DNA of 64,000 nt, taken from contig JALHNH010000027.1 of NCBI GenBank assembly GCA_022843625.1, positions 28,852-92,851 of the forward strand, in the 5' to 3' direction. Positions within the stretch are counted from its first letter, which is position 1, and each line of letters starts with the position of its first letter. The translations under genes and the position numbers were made by a program. Positions 19,350-28,334 of the stretch are shown here, in pieces. Origin of the DNA: Bryobacter sp. GTDB taxonomy: Bacteria > Acidobacteriota > Terriglobia > Bryobacterales > Bryobacteraceae. Below the pieces are notes generated by a model. The model was not told where the DNA came from. It saw nothing but the letters and a program-made list of their open reading frames with translations, and did not search any database.

Positions 19350-19386
19350 ATGCCGCCGCGCCCATAAGGCCCGGCGGCATTTTTGT
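19350..19386 (+). terminator. Rho-independent terminator after the DUF1552 gene
   Basis: The stem TGCCGCCG / CGGCGGCA is extended by GCC / GGC after one mismatch around loop CATAA. It is followed by TTTTT and lies 28 nt past the stop. Confidence 0.88.
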
Positions 19387-19663
19387 CTGCAAACACCAAC
19401 AAAAAGTCCAAATCCAATCCCGAATTGACGAGCCTATTGGGAATGGGGAATGAAATCAATGACACTAAATCAGACTAGATGACAACAGCTTTGATGAAAT
19501 TAGCTAAAAGACCGATGGAGTGAGCTTTGGCGCTGCAAGTTATCTACTTGTAATAAAAGTTTTGTTCAAGCTCAATTGTTTTAGAACTAGGAACGGGCGA
19601 AACGATCTAGCCAAGTGCGATACAATTAAATTAGAGATTTTTTAGTTAGGTTTCAATTACTGT
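19387..19663 (+). promoter_or_regulatory. AT-rich leader/promoter region of the transcarboxylase-mutase cluster
   Basis: About 275 nt without a gene, clearly richer in A/T than its surroundings. A -10-like TACAAT occurs at 19621-19626, 38 nt before the ATG at 19664; no good -35 is visible. The position directly before a ten-gene metabolic cluster makes it the likely main promoter and 5' leader. I looked for a cobalamin riboswitch, because a B12 enzyme is encoded downstream, and recognised none of its conserved boxes. Confidence 0.4.
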
Positions 19664-21180
19664 ATGTCGAAGAAGATCGATGTTACTGAACTGATTCTTC
19701 GGGACGCTCATCAGAGCCTGATGCAACTCGAATGGCGATGGAAGACATGATTCCCGCCTGCGCGGATATCGACAAAGCCGGTTATTGGTCTGTCGAGTGC
19801 TGGGGAGGTGCCACATTCGACGCATGTATCCGCTTTTTAAACGAAGACCCGTGGGAGCGCCTCCGGATTTTTCGTAAATTGATGCCGAATTCACGTCTGC
19901 AAATGCTGCTTCGTGCGCAGAACCTCCTCGGCTACCGGCACTACGAGGATGGCGTCGTTGACCGGTTTGTTGACAAAGCAGCCGAAAATGGCATGGATGT
20001 CTTCCGCGTGTTTGACGCGCTAAACGATATCCGCAACCTGAACCGCTCCATCAATGCAGTCAAAAAGGCCGGCAAGCACGCCCAAGGCACCATTTGTTAC
20101 ACCATCTCACCGTTGCATACAGTAGCTGGCTACGTTGAAATGGCGAAAGAACTCGTGGATCTTGGCTGCGATTCCCTCTGTTTAAAAGACATGGCTGCGC
20201 TGCTGAAGCCACAGCCCGCGTACGACATCGTCAAGGCGATCAAGCAGGCATGCGGCGAACATGTCCGCATCCATGTTCATTGCCACGCCACCACCGGCGT
20301 CACCATGGTCAGCTTGATGAAGGCAATCGAAGCGGGTGCCGATTGTGTCGACACGGCCATCAGCTCTCTCTCCCTCGGTCCTGGCCACAACCCCACGGAA
20401 AGCCTCGTCGAAATGCTCGATGGCACGGGCTACACTACCGCTCTCGATAAGCGGTGTATCTTAAACGTTAAGAATCATTTTGCCGCCATCCGCCCGCGAT
20501 ATGCGGAGTTTCTTTCTAATATTACCGGTGTCGAAACCGACATCTTCGAAAGTCAGATTCCCGGCGGCATGATCTCCAACATGGAAAGCCAGCTTAAACA
20601 ACAGGGTGCCGCCAATAGGATCAAAGAAGTTCTTCTAGAAGTCCCTCGGGTTCGCCAAGTCGCCGGCTATCCGCCGCTGGTCACGCCCTCAAGCCAGATC
20701 ATCGGTACTCAGGCCGTGTTCAACGTCATGATGGGCGACTACAAGGTGCTCACCGGGGAATTCGCCGATCTCATGCTCGGCTACTACGGTGCCACGCTCG
20801 GGCCACGCGACCCCCAAGTACTCGAATTGGCCTCAAATCAAGCACACAAAGAAGCTATTAACTGCCGTCCAGCCGACATGCTGAAGCCCGAATGGGATAC
20901 TCTGCGCAGCGACGCCAGCGCGCTTCCCGGCTGTGACGGTTCGGATGAGGATGTGCTTACTTTTGCCATGTTCCCGCAGGTCGCACCCAGGTTCTTCGCC
21001 ACCCGTAAAGACGGTCCAAAAAATCTTGGGAAGGATCCGTCCACCGTCGCGATAACATCAGCCGGGGCGCCCACTCCAGCATCCGTCAGGGACGACGGCA
21101 AGGGGCCTGTAGTCGCTCCAATCAACTACAATATTACTTTTAACGGCAAATCAACTAAAGTTACGGTTTCTCCGGCCTAG
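19664..21180 (+). CDS. Methylmalonyl-CoA carboxyltransferase 5S-like subunit, apparent frameshift near its start
   Basis: From ATG 19664 the frame reads MSKKIDVTELILRDAHQSLM and then stops within nine codons. From ATG 19732 the other frame gives 482 residues (MAMEDMIPACADIDKAG...) of the transcarboxylase 5S/pyruvate carboxylase CT family. Inserting one G after 19723 restores RDAHQSLMATRMAMEDM, the family's first TIM-barrel strand. The downstream part holds the other metal-site elements, CLKDM with the carboxylatable Lys and HVHCH. The Asp of RDAHQS is a metal ligand, so a product starting at 19732 would lack it. 5S transfers CO2 from carboxybiotin to pyruvate to give oxaloacetate. The C-terminal ~70 residues are low-complexity-like. 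Sequencing error, mutation or recoding are all possible. Confidence 0.85.
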
Positions 21181-21226
21181 AATCCGGCTTTCAGTTACAA
21201 CACAATCATAAGAATAATCCGATTCA

Positions 21227-21270
21227 CTGACATGCGCTGTTTATCTGCAGTGCTCGCAACAGCGTGTCAG
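21227..21270 (+). promoter_or_regulatory. Intercistronic hairpin between 5S and 12S genes
   Basis: CTGACA-TG-CGCTGTT pairs with AACAGCG-TGTCAG, 13 bp with a 2-nt bulge and a 16-nt loop, and ends 20 nt before the 12S start codon. No U-tract follows, so it is not a classical terminator. It may stabilise, process or attenuate the message to set subunit ratios. Sequence-visible; role inferred. Confidence 0.5.
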
Positions 21271-21290
21271 TAACAAGGGGCGTCAGCACA

Positions 21291-22841
21291 ATGTCAGACA
21301 CAATGGAATCCAGAATTGACTTACTCCGCAAAAAGCGAGAATCGGTCATGCAGGGCGGCGGGGCCGACAAGCTGGACAAGCACCGCGCCGCCGGAAAACT
21401 CACTGCTCGCGAGCGCGTCTCAGCTCTGGTCGATAATGGCAGCTTCCAGGAAACCGGCCTCTTTGCCCAGCATCGCGCCACGCTCTTCGGTATGGCTGGC
21501 AAGGACATGCCGGCCGATGGCGTCATTACCGGTGCCGCCAGTATCCGAGGACGGCTCGTTCACCTTGCCAGCCAGGATTTCACAGTCGCTGGCGGTTCGG
21601 CTGGTGAACTCCATTCGATAAAAGTCGCCGAGATCATGATTCAGGCGCTCAAGACAGGATCACCCTTCGTCTTTATCAACGATTCCGGAGGCGCGCGGGT
21701 GCAGGAGGGTATCGACTCACTCTCCGGCTATGGCAAAGTTTTCTATACCAACGTAATGCTCTCGGGTGCCGTACCCCAGATCGCTCTCATTTGCGGCCCC
21801 TGCGCCGGTGGTGCCGCTTACTCGCCCGCTCTCACCGATTTCGTCATCCAGACCCGCAAAGCCCAGATGTTCATTACCGGGCCCCAAGTCATTAAACAGG
21901 TCACGGGAGAAGATGTCACCGCCGACGAACTCGGCGGCCCCGACGCGCACATGGCTCGCTCTGGCGTCACCCACTTTATTGCGGAGGACGACCAGGAAGC
22001 CATCCTGTTATGTCAGAAGCTCCTCAGCTTCTTACCCCAGAACAATCTCGAAGACCCGCCACTGCAACCAGGCGACTATACTTATCAGTCTGACGCCGCG
22101 CTCACCGACATCGTCCCCGTCGATGGGAAACGCCCCTATGACGTTCGTGAAGTTATCCTTCGCGTGGTCGATAACGCCGACTTCCTTGAAGTGCAGTCCG
22201 GCTACGCTCCCAATATTGTCATCGGCTTCGCCCGCGTTTGCGGACGTTCCATCGGAATCGTAGCGAATAATCCCAGCCAGATGGCTGGCGTGCTCGATAT
22301 CAATGCGTCCAATAAGGCCTCCCGCTTCATTCGATTTTGCAACGCTTTCAGTATTCCGCTGGTCACCTTCGTAGATGTTCCCGGCTTCCTTCCTGGTCTC
22401 GAGCAGGAATATGGCGGCATCATCCGCCATGGTGCAAAAATGCTTTTTGCTTACTCTTCGGCCACTGTGCCCAAAATCACCATCATCCTGCGCAAGGCCT
22501 ATGGTGGCGCTTATCTGGCCATGTGCAGTAAGGACCTCGGTGCCGACCGTTGCGTCGCCTGGCCCACCGCCGAGATCGCCGTCATGGGTGCCGAAGGTGC
22601 CGCCGAAATCGTTTTCCGCAAAGAAATCGCCGACGCGGGCAACTCCGCCGAAAAGCGTAAAGAGATGATCAACAACTACCGCGAAGCGTTCTCTAATCCC
22701 TTTGTCGCCGCCGGCCGCCGCCTCGTCGATGACATCATCGAGCCCTCTGAAACGCGTCGTTACATCGCTCAGTCTCTCGAGTTCCTGCTCACAAAACGCG
22801 AACTGCGTCCATCCAAGAAACATGGCCTCATCCCTCTTTAA
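21291..22841 (+). CDS. Acyl-CoA carboxyltransferase subunit (transcarboxylase 12S / PccB-like)
   Basis: The start is placed at ATG 21291 (MSDTMESRIDLLRKKRESVM), with an AAGGGG 10 nt upstream; a frame-internal start nine codons earlier is possible. The 516-residue protein matches the biotin-dependent carboxyltransferase family: DKHRAAGKLTARERV, FVFINDSGGARVQEGIDSLSGYG, CGPCAGGAAYSPALTDF, VDVPGFLPGLEQEYGGIIRHGAK and a glycine-rich YGGAYLAMCSKDLG. In transcarboxylase, 12S moves CO2 from methylmalonyl-CoA to biotin. In PCC, the same fold works in reverse. The neighbouring 5S gene and the absence of a biotin carboxylase favour the transcarboxylase role, but PccB function cannot be excluded. Confidence 0.92.
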   Translation: MSDTMESRIDLLRKKRESVMQGGGADKLDKHRAAGKLTARERVSALVDNGSFQETGLFAQHRATLFGMAGKDMPADGVITGAASIRGRLVHLASQDFTVAGGSAGELHSIKVAEIMIQALKTGSPFVFINDSGGARVQEGIDSLSGYGKVFYTNVMLSGAVPQIALICGPCAGGAAYSPALTDFVIQTRKAQMFITGPQVIKQVTGEDVTADELGGPDAHMARSGVTHFIAEDDQEAILLCQKLLSFLPQNNLEDPPLQPGDYTYQSDAALTDIVPVDGKRPYDVREVILRVVDNADFLEVQSGYAPNIVIGFARVCGRSIGIVANNPSQMAGVLDINASNKASRFIRFCNAFSIPLVTFVDVPGFLPGLEQEYGGIIRHGAKMLFAYSSATVPKITIILRKAYGGAYLAMCSKDLGADRCVAWPTAEIAVMGAEGAAEIVFRKEIADAGNSAEKRKEMINNYREAFSNPFVAAGRRLVDDIIEPSETRRYIAQSLEFLLTKRELRPSKKHGLIPL

Positions 22842-22847
22842 AATCTT

Positions 22848-23168
22848 ATGAGCAACCAAAACGTCGAAATCGCCGAACTCCGCGCCCAGGTAGCCGAACT
22901 CTCAGAACGCCTCGAAAGCCTCAGCTCCCTTGTCGCTGGCCTCATGGCCTCCCCCGGTCTTCCGTTCTCCGTCGCTGGTGCCCCCGAAGCACCTCAAGAC
23001 CTGATCACCGAGGAATTGCTCATCACCATCTCCGCTGCCGTTGCCGCCTATCTCGGTAAGCGTGCCCCCATTCGCCACGTCCGCCTGATCAGCTCCACCT
23101 CGTGGGGCCAGCAGGGACGCGTCAAGATTCAGGCCTCCCACCCGCTTACGGTAAAACACTCGAAATAG
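22848..23168 (+). CDS. Small coiled-coil protein embedded between 12S and biotin carrier genes
   Basis: A 106-residue soluble protein. Residues 5-30 form a heptad-like coiled coil (IAELRAQVAELSERLESLSS). After a proline-rich linker comes a conserved-looking helix plus strands (LITISAAVAAYLGKRAPIRHVRLI, SSTSWGQQGRVKIQASH). The second half resembles the small accessory (gamma/delta-type) subunits of biotin-dependent decarboxylases, yet there is no membrane segment. Gaps of 6 nt to 12S and 12 nt to the biotin carrier argue for a subunit or assembly factor of the complex. I do not recognise a named family with confidence. Confidence 0.75.
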   Translation: MSNQNVEIAELRAQVAELSERLESLSSLVAGLMASPGLPFSVAGAPEAPQDLITEELLITISAAVAAYLGKRAPIRHVRLISSTSWGQQGRVKIQASHPLTVKHSK

Positions 23169-23180
23169 AAAGAGCCTTTC

Positions 23181-23564
23181 GTGAAGCTGAAGATTACTAT
23201 CGACGAAAAAATTTATGAAGTGGACGTCGAGGCCAGCGAGCCCGAACCTGCACCCCTGCCCATGGTTGGCCCGCTACTGCACGCCTCTGTCGGTCAGGTG
23301 CCCAGCGCGGGTTTCGCCTCCTCCCCCACCGGCGAAGAAGCAGCGGATGAAAACAAGGTCTGTCGAAGTCCCCTCAATGGCATTGTGGTCGGCATCGCCG
23401 CTCAGGTTGGAGACTCCATTCAATCCGGCGATACCCTTGTAGTGCTGGAGGCAATGAAAATGGAAACCAATATCACCGCACCTTGCGACGGTAAGATCGC
23501 CAAAATCCGCGTTGCCCACGGTGCCTCGGTCAAAGCTGGTCAAATTGTCGCCGACTTCGAGTAA
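23181..23564 (+). CDS. Biotin carboxyl carrier protein (transcarboxylase 1.3S-like)
   Basis: A 127-residue protein from GTG 23181. The N-terminus (MKLKITIDEKIYEVDVE) matches 1.3S/BCCP of transcarboxylase and oxaloacetate decarboxylase. A flexible Pro/Ala/Gly linker follows, and then the biotinyl domain with EAMKMETNI, in which Lys93 is the biotin attachment site. It carries CO2 between the 12S and 5S active sites. Located directly upstream of the epimerase gene, with an 8-nt gap. Confidence 0.93.
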   Translation: MKLKITIDEKIYEVDVEASEPEPAPLPMVGPLLHASVGQVPSAGFASSPTGEEAADENKVCRSPLNGIVVGIAAQVGDSIQSGDTLVVLEAMKMETNITAPCDGKIAKIRVAHGASVKAGQIVADFE

Positions 23565-23572
23565 TTAAATAT

Positions 23573-24010
23573 ATGAACTTTCCCGGCTTTGAATTCATCG
23601 ATCACATTGGTATCTCCGTCCCTCAGGGTACGCTCGAGCAGTCAGTCGAGAAATATAAACTGCTCGGCTTCACCGAAGTGCACCGGGAAGAGGTTCACGG
23701 CACCCACATGGTCCGCGAAGTGCTCCTCCGCATCGGCACAAGTCAGAACCTGGTTCAGCTCCTGGAGCCCCTCAGCCCGGAGTCCCCTGTCGCCCGCATG
23801 ATTGAAAAGCAGGGAGGCCGCGGCGGCTTCGCCCATCTCGCCTTCCGTGTCCAGGACATTAACGCCGCCTACGGCTACCTGAAAGAAAATGGGTTCCACA
23901 TGACCCAGGAACCGGGGCCCGGATCGCGCGGTACTCAAATTTTCTTCGTTCACCCCAAAGACTTTAGCTACCTCATTGAAGTTGTCCAGGAGGCACCCGC
24001 AAATGTCTAA
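23573..24010 (+). CDS. mce: Methylmalonyl-CoA epimerase
   Basis: A 145-residue vicinal-oxygen-chelate (glyoxalase-fold) protein: FIDHIGISV with the first His, QNLVQLLEP, HLAFRVQDI with the second His, and SYLIEVVQ with the terminal Glu, which together form the metal site of the family. It interconverts (S)- and (R)-methylmalonyl-CoA, linking the transcarboxylase to the B12 mutase. It overlaps the mutase small-subunit gene by 8 nt (translational coupling). Confidence 0.93.
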   Translation: MNFPGFEFIDHIGISVPQGTLEQSVEKYKLLGFTEVHREEVHGTHMVREVLLRIGTSQNLVQLLEPLSPESPVARMIEKQGGRGGFAHLAFRVQDINAAYGYLKENGFHMTQEPGPGSRGTQIFFVHPKDFSYLIEVVQEAPANV

Positions 24011-25247
24011 AGAATTCCCTGGCATCCCCACCGCCGACTGGGAGGCCGCCATCATCGCAGACCTCAAAGGTGCCGACTATCAGAAAAAGCTCACCTGGAA
24101 GTCTGAAGACGGTATTGTGATCCGGCCCTACTATCGCAGCGAAGATCTTCCTCCGTCGTCAGTCCCCACGCGCGCAGCAGAAACCTGGCAGATCCGGGAA
24201 AGCCTGGAAATCCCAGCCAACGCCATCAACGCCGCACAGTGGCATGACAATGGCGCAACTCCCGTCCAGGAACTCGCCTTCGCCCTGCTCGCCGCCGCCG
24301 ATCGCCTGGAAGCCGGCGACACAAACGTCGCATTCGTATTCGGCATTGGCTCCAACTACTTCTTCGAAATAGCCAAGCTCCGCGCCGCCCGCCTGCTCTG
24401 GGGGAACCTGACCTCCGCCTTCGGTCTCGCACCCTCGCCCGCGAAAATCCACGCCCGCACCGCTCTTGCCAACAAGTCGATCTACGACCCTTACACGAAC
24501 CTCCTCCGCGTCACAACGGAAACATTGTCAGCTGCTATCGGTGGGGCGGATTCAATCACCGTCGTTCCTGCGCACTTCCCTGCCCGCCTCGCCCCCAACG
24601 TCCAGCACGTCATCCAGGAAGAAGCCCGCGTCGACACTGTCCCCGATCCCTCCGCCGGCTCCTACTTCATCGAATCACTTACCGACACTCTTGCCCGCGA
24701 GGCTTGGGCGCTCTTCCAGCAGAATCCTTCCATCGACGATTCCCTCGCAGTTGCTCGTACAGCTAAAGAAAAAGCGTTTGCTCTGCGCCGAACGATCATG
24801 GTGGGGGTCAATAACTATGTCGACGCCGCCGAATCGCTTGACGGTATTCCCACCGATATTGAAGGTTCCGGGTGGCGCCTGGCCCGGCCTATTGAGCTGA
24901 TCCGCCAGCGAGTCGAACGTCATCCGCAACCCCTCCATGTCCACTTGCTAAAACACGGTGAATCCAACCTTCGCGCTGCTTTCTCGCGCAACTTCTTCGC
25001 CTGCGCCGGCCTCAAAATCACCGAAAGCGATACCGTCGATCCCGCCGCGAACTTGATCGTTCTCTGCTCCACCGACCCCGAGTACCCCGCCTTCGCAGCC
25101 GGCATCCTGCCGCAAGCGAAGGTCCCTGTCCTCATTGCCGGCAATCCCGCAGAGAAGCCCCCCGGCATTGCCGGATACATCCATACACAGTCCAACCAAG
25201 TGGAAAGCCTCAACGAATGGATCACCAGGCTGGGAGTAGCTCACTAA
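24003..25247 (+). CDS. mutA: Methylmalonyl-CoA mutase small (beta) subunit, short form
   Basis: The start is placed at ATG 24003, overlapping the epimerase by 8 nt. The 414-residue protein begins FPGIPTADWEAAIIADLKGADYQKKLTWKS, typical of MutA. It then has the half-barrel (FFEIAKLRAARLLWGNL, IYDPYTNLLRVTTETLSAAIGGADSI, PDPSAGSYFIESLTD) and a degenerate flavodoxin-like end without the DxHxxG cobalamin motif. It is far shorter than actinobacterial MutA (~600+ residues), lacking part of the N-terminal barrel. MutA is catalytically inactive and partners MutB. The short form resembles those known from other phyla with compact heterodimers. Confidence 0.88.
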   Translation: MSKEFPGIPTADWEAAIIADLKGADYQKKLTWKSEDGIVIRPYYRSEDLPPSSVPTRAAETWQIRESLEIPANAINAAQWHDNGATPVQELAFALLAAADRLEAGDTNVAFVFGIGSNYFFEIAKLRAARLLWGNLTSAFGLAPSPAKIHARTALANKSIYDPYTNLLRVTTETLSAAIGGADSITVVPAHFPARLAPNVQHVIQEEARVDTVPDPSAGSYFIESLTDTLAREAWALFQQNPSIDDSLAVARTAKEKAFALRRTIMVGVNNYVDAAESLDGIPTDIEGSGWRLARPIELIRQRVERHPQPLHVHLLKHGESNLRAAFSRNFFACAGLKITESDTVDPAANLIVLCSTDPEYPAFAAGILPQAKVPVLIAGNPAEKPPGIAGYIHTQSNQVESLNEWITRLGVAH

Positions 25248-25248
25248 C

Positions 25249-27318
25249 ATGCGCCGCCCCGACTTCTCCCAAATCCCGTACACAGCCCCTGCCCCTGCCG
25301 CGCCGCTCACCGGCATGGATCATCTGGATTACGCCGCCGGCCTGCCGCCCTACCTTCGCGGCCCGTATTCCACCATGTATGTCATGCAGCCCTGGACCAT
25401 CCGCCAGTACGCCGGATTCTCCACCGCCGAAGCCTCCAACGCTTTCTACCGCCGCAACCTCGCCGCTGGCCAGAAAGGTCTCTCCGTCGCCTTCGATCTT
25501 GCCACCCACCGAGGCTACGATTCGGATCATCCTCGCGTCCCCGGTGACGTCGGCAAGGCTGGTGTTGCCATCGATTCCGTCGAAGATATGAAGATTCTGT
25601 TCGACCGGATTCCGCTCGATCAGATGTCCGTCTCCATGACCATGAATGGTGCTGTACTGCCTATCATGGCCTTCTATATTGTTGCGGCCGAAGAACAGGG
25701 TGTCGCACCCTCAGCACTCGCCGGAACCATTCAGAACGACATTCTCAAAGAGTTCATGGTCCGCAACACCTACATCTATCCACCCGCTCCGTCCATGCAC
25801 ATCATTGGCGATATCTTCCGGTACTGTTCGGAGAAGATGCCGAAGTTCAACTGCATTTCCATCTCCGGCTACCACATCCAGGAAGCAGGCGGAACTGCAG
25901 AAATCGAGCTCGCTTACACCCTCGCCGATGGCCTCGAGTACCTCCGCACCGGCATCGCCAGCGGCCTGTCCATTGACGAATTCGCCCCGCGCCTGAGTTT
26001 CTTCTGGGGCATCGGCATGGACCACTTCACCGAGATCGCCAAGCTCCGAGCCGCTCGTGTGCTTTGGGCTCGCATCGTGAAATCGTTCCATCCGGCCAAC
26101 CCAAAATCGATGGCTCTCCGCACGCACTCGCAGACCTCCGGCTGGTCGCTCACTGCGCAGGATGTCTTTAACAACGTGGCTCGCACCTGCATTGAAGCGA
26201 TGGCCGCCGCCCTCGGTCACACCCAGAGCCTGCACACCAACGCGCTGGATGAAGCCCTCGCCCTGCCCACTGATTTCTCTGCCCGCATCGCCCGCAATAC
26301 CCAGATCTACCTTCAGGAGGAAACCGGCATCTGCCGCGTTGTTGACCCCTGGGCGGGCAGCCACCACGTTGAAACCCTAACCCACAACCTCATGGAACGC
26401 GCCTGGGAACTGATCGAAGAGGTGGAAGCCCTCGGTGGCATGACCAAAGCCATCGAATCTGGTCTGCCCAAAATGCGCATTGAAGAAGCCGCCGCCCGCC
26501 GTCAGGCCCGCATCGATTCCGGCAAAGAAGTCATCGTCGGCATCAACAAGTATCAGCCTGAAACAGAAGAGCAAATTGAAGTACGCGACATCGACAACCA
26601 GGCCGTTCGCATCTCCCAGCTCGAACGACTGGCCGCCGTCAAAGCTTCCCGCAACCAGGCTGCTGTGGACGAGGCTCTCGCAGCCCTCACAACTGCTGCT
26701 CGTTCCGGTGAAGGCAACCTGCTCGATCTCTCTGTTCGCGCGGCCCGCTTCCGGGCTACACTCGGAGAGATCTCTTCGGCTCTTGAAACCGTCTTCGGCA
26801 GGTATCAGGCAGTGAACCGCACCATCTCCGGCATTTATTCCGCTGAAAGCCAATCCGACCCCGAGTTCCGCAAAGCGCAAGAACTCGCCACCGCCTTTGC
26901 CGCTCAGGACGGCCGCCGCCCCCGCATCCTGATTGCCAAGCTTGGTCAGGACGGCCATGACCGTGGTGCAAAAGTAGTCGCCACCGCCTTCGCCGATCTT
27001 GGCTTTGATGTCGACGTTGGCCCCCTTTTCCAGACCCCCTCCGAAGCTGCCCGTATGGCCGTCGAAAACGATGTCCACGTCCTCGGCCTCTCTACCCTCG
27101 CAGCGGGACACAAAACGCTTGTCCCCGAAGTTCTAGAGCACTTGAAGACACTCGGCAGGCCCGATATCCTGGTCGTCGTCGGTGGCGTAATCCCGCCGCA
27201 GGATTATGATTTCCTCCTGGCTGCCGGTGCCACTGGCGTCTTTGGCCCCGGCACTGTCATCCCCGTTTGCGCGCAGACCATTCTGCGAGCCCTTCTGGAC
27301 AATTCGAGTGCGCACTAG
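25249..27318 (+). CDS. mutB: Methylmalonyl-CoA mutase large (alpha) subunit
   Basis: A 689-residue B12-dependent mutase starting 1 nt after the small-subunit stop. The substrate barrel includes TMYVMQPWTIRQYAGFSTAE, RRNLAAGQKGLSVAFDLATH and SGYHIQEAGGTA, whose Tyr and His align with active-site residues of the Propionibacterium enzyme. The C-terminal cobalamin domain carries the base-off DGHDRG motif at residues 568-573. It isomerises succinyl-CoA and (R)-methylmalonyl-CoA. Its 3' end overlaps meaB by 11 nt. Confidence 0.96.
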   Translation: MRRPDFSQIPYTAPAPAAPLTGMDHLDYAAGLPPYLRGPYSTMYVMQPWTIRQYAGFSTAEASNAFYRRNLAAGQKGLSVAFDLATHRGYDSDHPRVPGDVGKAGVAIDSVEDMKILFDRIPLDQMSVSMTMNGAVLPIMAFYIVAAEEQGVAPSALAGTIQNDILKEFMVRNTYIYPPAPSMHIIGDIFRYCSEKMPKFNCISISGYHIQEAGGTAEIELAYTLADGLEYLRTGIASGLSIDEFAPRLSFFWGIGMDHFTEIAKLRAARVLWARIVKSFHPANPKSMALRTHSQTSGWSLTAQDVFNNVARTCIEAMAAALGHTQSLHTNALDEALALPTDFSARIARNTQIYLQEETGICRVVDPWAGSHHVETLTHNLMERAWELIEEVEALGGMTKAIESGLPKMRIEEAAARRQARIDSGKEVIVGINKYQPETEEQIEVRDIDNQAVRISQLERLAAVKASRNQAAVDEALAALTTAARSGEGNLLDLSVRAARFRATLGEISSALETVFGRYQAVNRTISGIYSAESQSDPEFRKAQELATAFAAQDGRRPRILIAKLGQDGHDRGAKVVATAFADLGFDVDVGPLFQTPSEAARMAVENDVHVLGLSTLAAGHKTLVPEVLEHLKTLGRPDILVVVGGVIPPQDYDFLLAAGATGVFGPGTVIPVCAQTILRALLDNSSAH

Positions 27319-28327
27319 ACAGTCTCGCCTCACGGCTAGCGAATACGTCGACGGTATCCTTGCTGGAAGTCGCGTTACCCTGGCCCGCGCCATCACCCTC
27401 ATCGAAAGCGATCTCCCTTCCGACGCAGATCTGGCCGCCGAGGTCCTCGATCGCATCTTGCCGCACACTGGCGCTTCCCGCCGCATTGGTATCTCCGGCG
27501 TTCCAGGGTCTGGCAAATCCACCTTTATTGATACCCTCGGCATGCACCTCATCCGGGACCGCAACGAGCGACTTGCCGTCCTCTCAGTGGACCCCTCCAG
27601 CCCCTTCTCCGGCGGCTCCATCCTCGGGGACAAGACCCGCATGGAGCGCCTCGCAGTTGAAGATCATGCTTTCATTCGTCCCTCCCCCGCTCGCGGCCAC
27701 CTGGGCGGCGTCGCCCGTCGCACCCGTCCCGCAATGTTGCTCTGCGAGGCCGCTGGCTTTCGCAACGTGATCGTTGAAACCGTTGGCGTCGGCCAGTCTG
27801 AAACTGCTGTTCGATCCATGACCGATTTCTTCCTCCTCCTCACCATCGCCGGTGCCGGGGATGAATTGCAGGGCATTAAGCGCGGCATCCTCGAAATGGT
27901 GGATTGTGTCGCTGTCAACAAAGCCGATGGCACCAATAAGTCAAACGCTCAACGCGCTCGCGCCGAACTCGCCTCCGCCCTTCATCTTTTCCCCGCCTCC
28001 CTCACCGGCTGGACGCCTCCAGTCGTGGTTTGCTCGGCCTTAGCCGGAGAAGGCGTGTCCCAAATCTGGGACATCGTACTGGCCCACCATACCCATCTCG
28101 AATCCGGCGGCCATCTCGCCGCGCAGCGGCGCGAACAATCCCTTGCCTGGATGCACGAACTCATTGCAATCGGCCTTGAGGATAGCTTTCAACGTCACCC
28201 GGGCGTTAAGACCCGCTTCTCAGAAATCGAGCGGAGCGTCCGCGATGGAAATACAAGTTCCTTCGCCGCAGCCAACGAGTTACTTCATTTGTTCATGAAT
28301 TCCCATCGCCCCCCGTCAGGAGAATAG
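27308..28327 (+). CDS. meaB: Methylmalonyl-CoA mutase-associated G-protein chaperone
   Basis: The start is placed at GTG 27308, overlapping mutB by 11 nt; the long upstream extension of the frame lies inside mutB. The 339-residue SIMIBI-class GTPase has Walker A GVPGSGKS at 64-71, SVDPSSPFSGGSILGDKTRM, the ETVGVGQSE switch and the NKAD specificity motif. MeaB gates cofactor loading and protects the B12 mutase from inactivation, which fits its position directly after mutAB. Confidence 0.93.
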   Translation: MRTRQSRLTASEYVDGILAGSRVTLARAITLIESDLPSDADLAAEVLDRILPHTGASRRIGISGVPGSGKSTFIDTLGMHLIRDRNERLAVLSVDPSSPFSGGSILGDKTRMERLAVEDHAFIRPSPARGHLGGVARRTRPAMLLCEAAGFRNVIVETVGVGQSETAVRSMTDFFLLLTIAGAGDELQGIKRGILEMVDCVAVNKADGTNKSNAQRARAELASALHLFPASLTGWTPPVVVCSALAGEGVSQIWDIVLAHHTHLESGGHLAAQRREQSLAWMHELIAIGLEDSFQRHPGVKTRFSEIERSVRDGNTSSFAAANELLHLFMNSHRPPSGE

Positions 28328-28334
28328 AACCGTT

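Noticed and set aside
19387..19663. Cobalamin riboswitch ahead of the B12 mutase cluster
   Set aside because: No conserved B12-box or core sequence recognised; the region is simply AT-rich.
19732..21180. ATG 19732 as the genuine start of the 5S gene
   Set aside because: It would drop the first barrel strand with the RDAHQS metal motif, which is encoded immediately upstream in another frame; a frameshift explains both.
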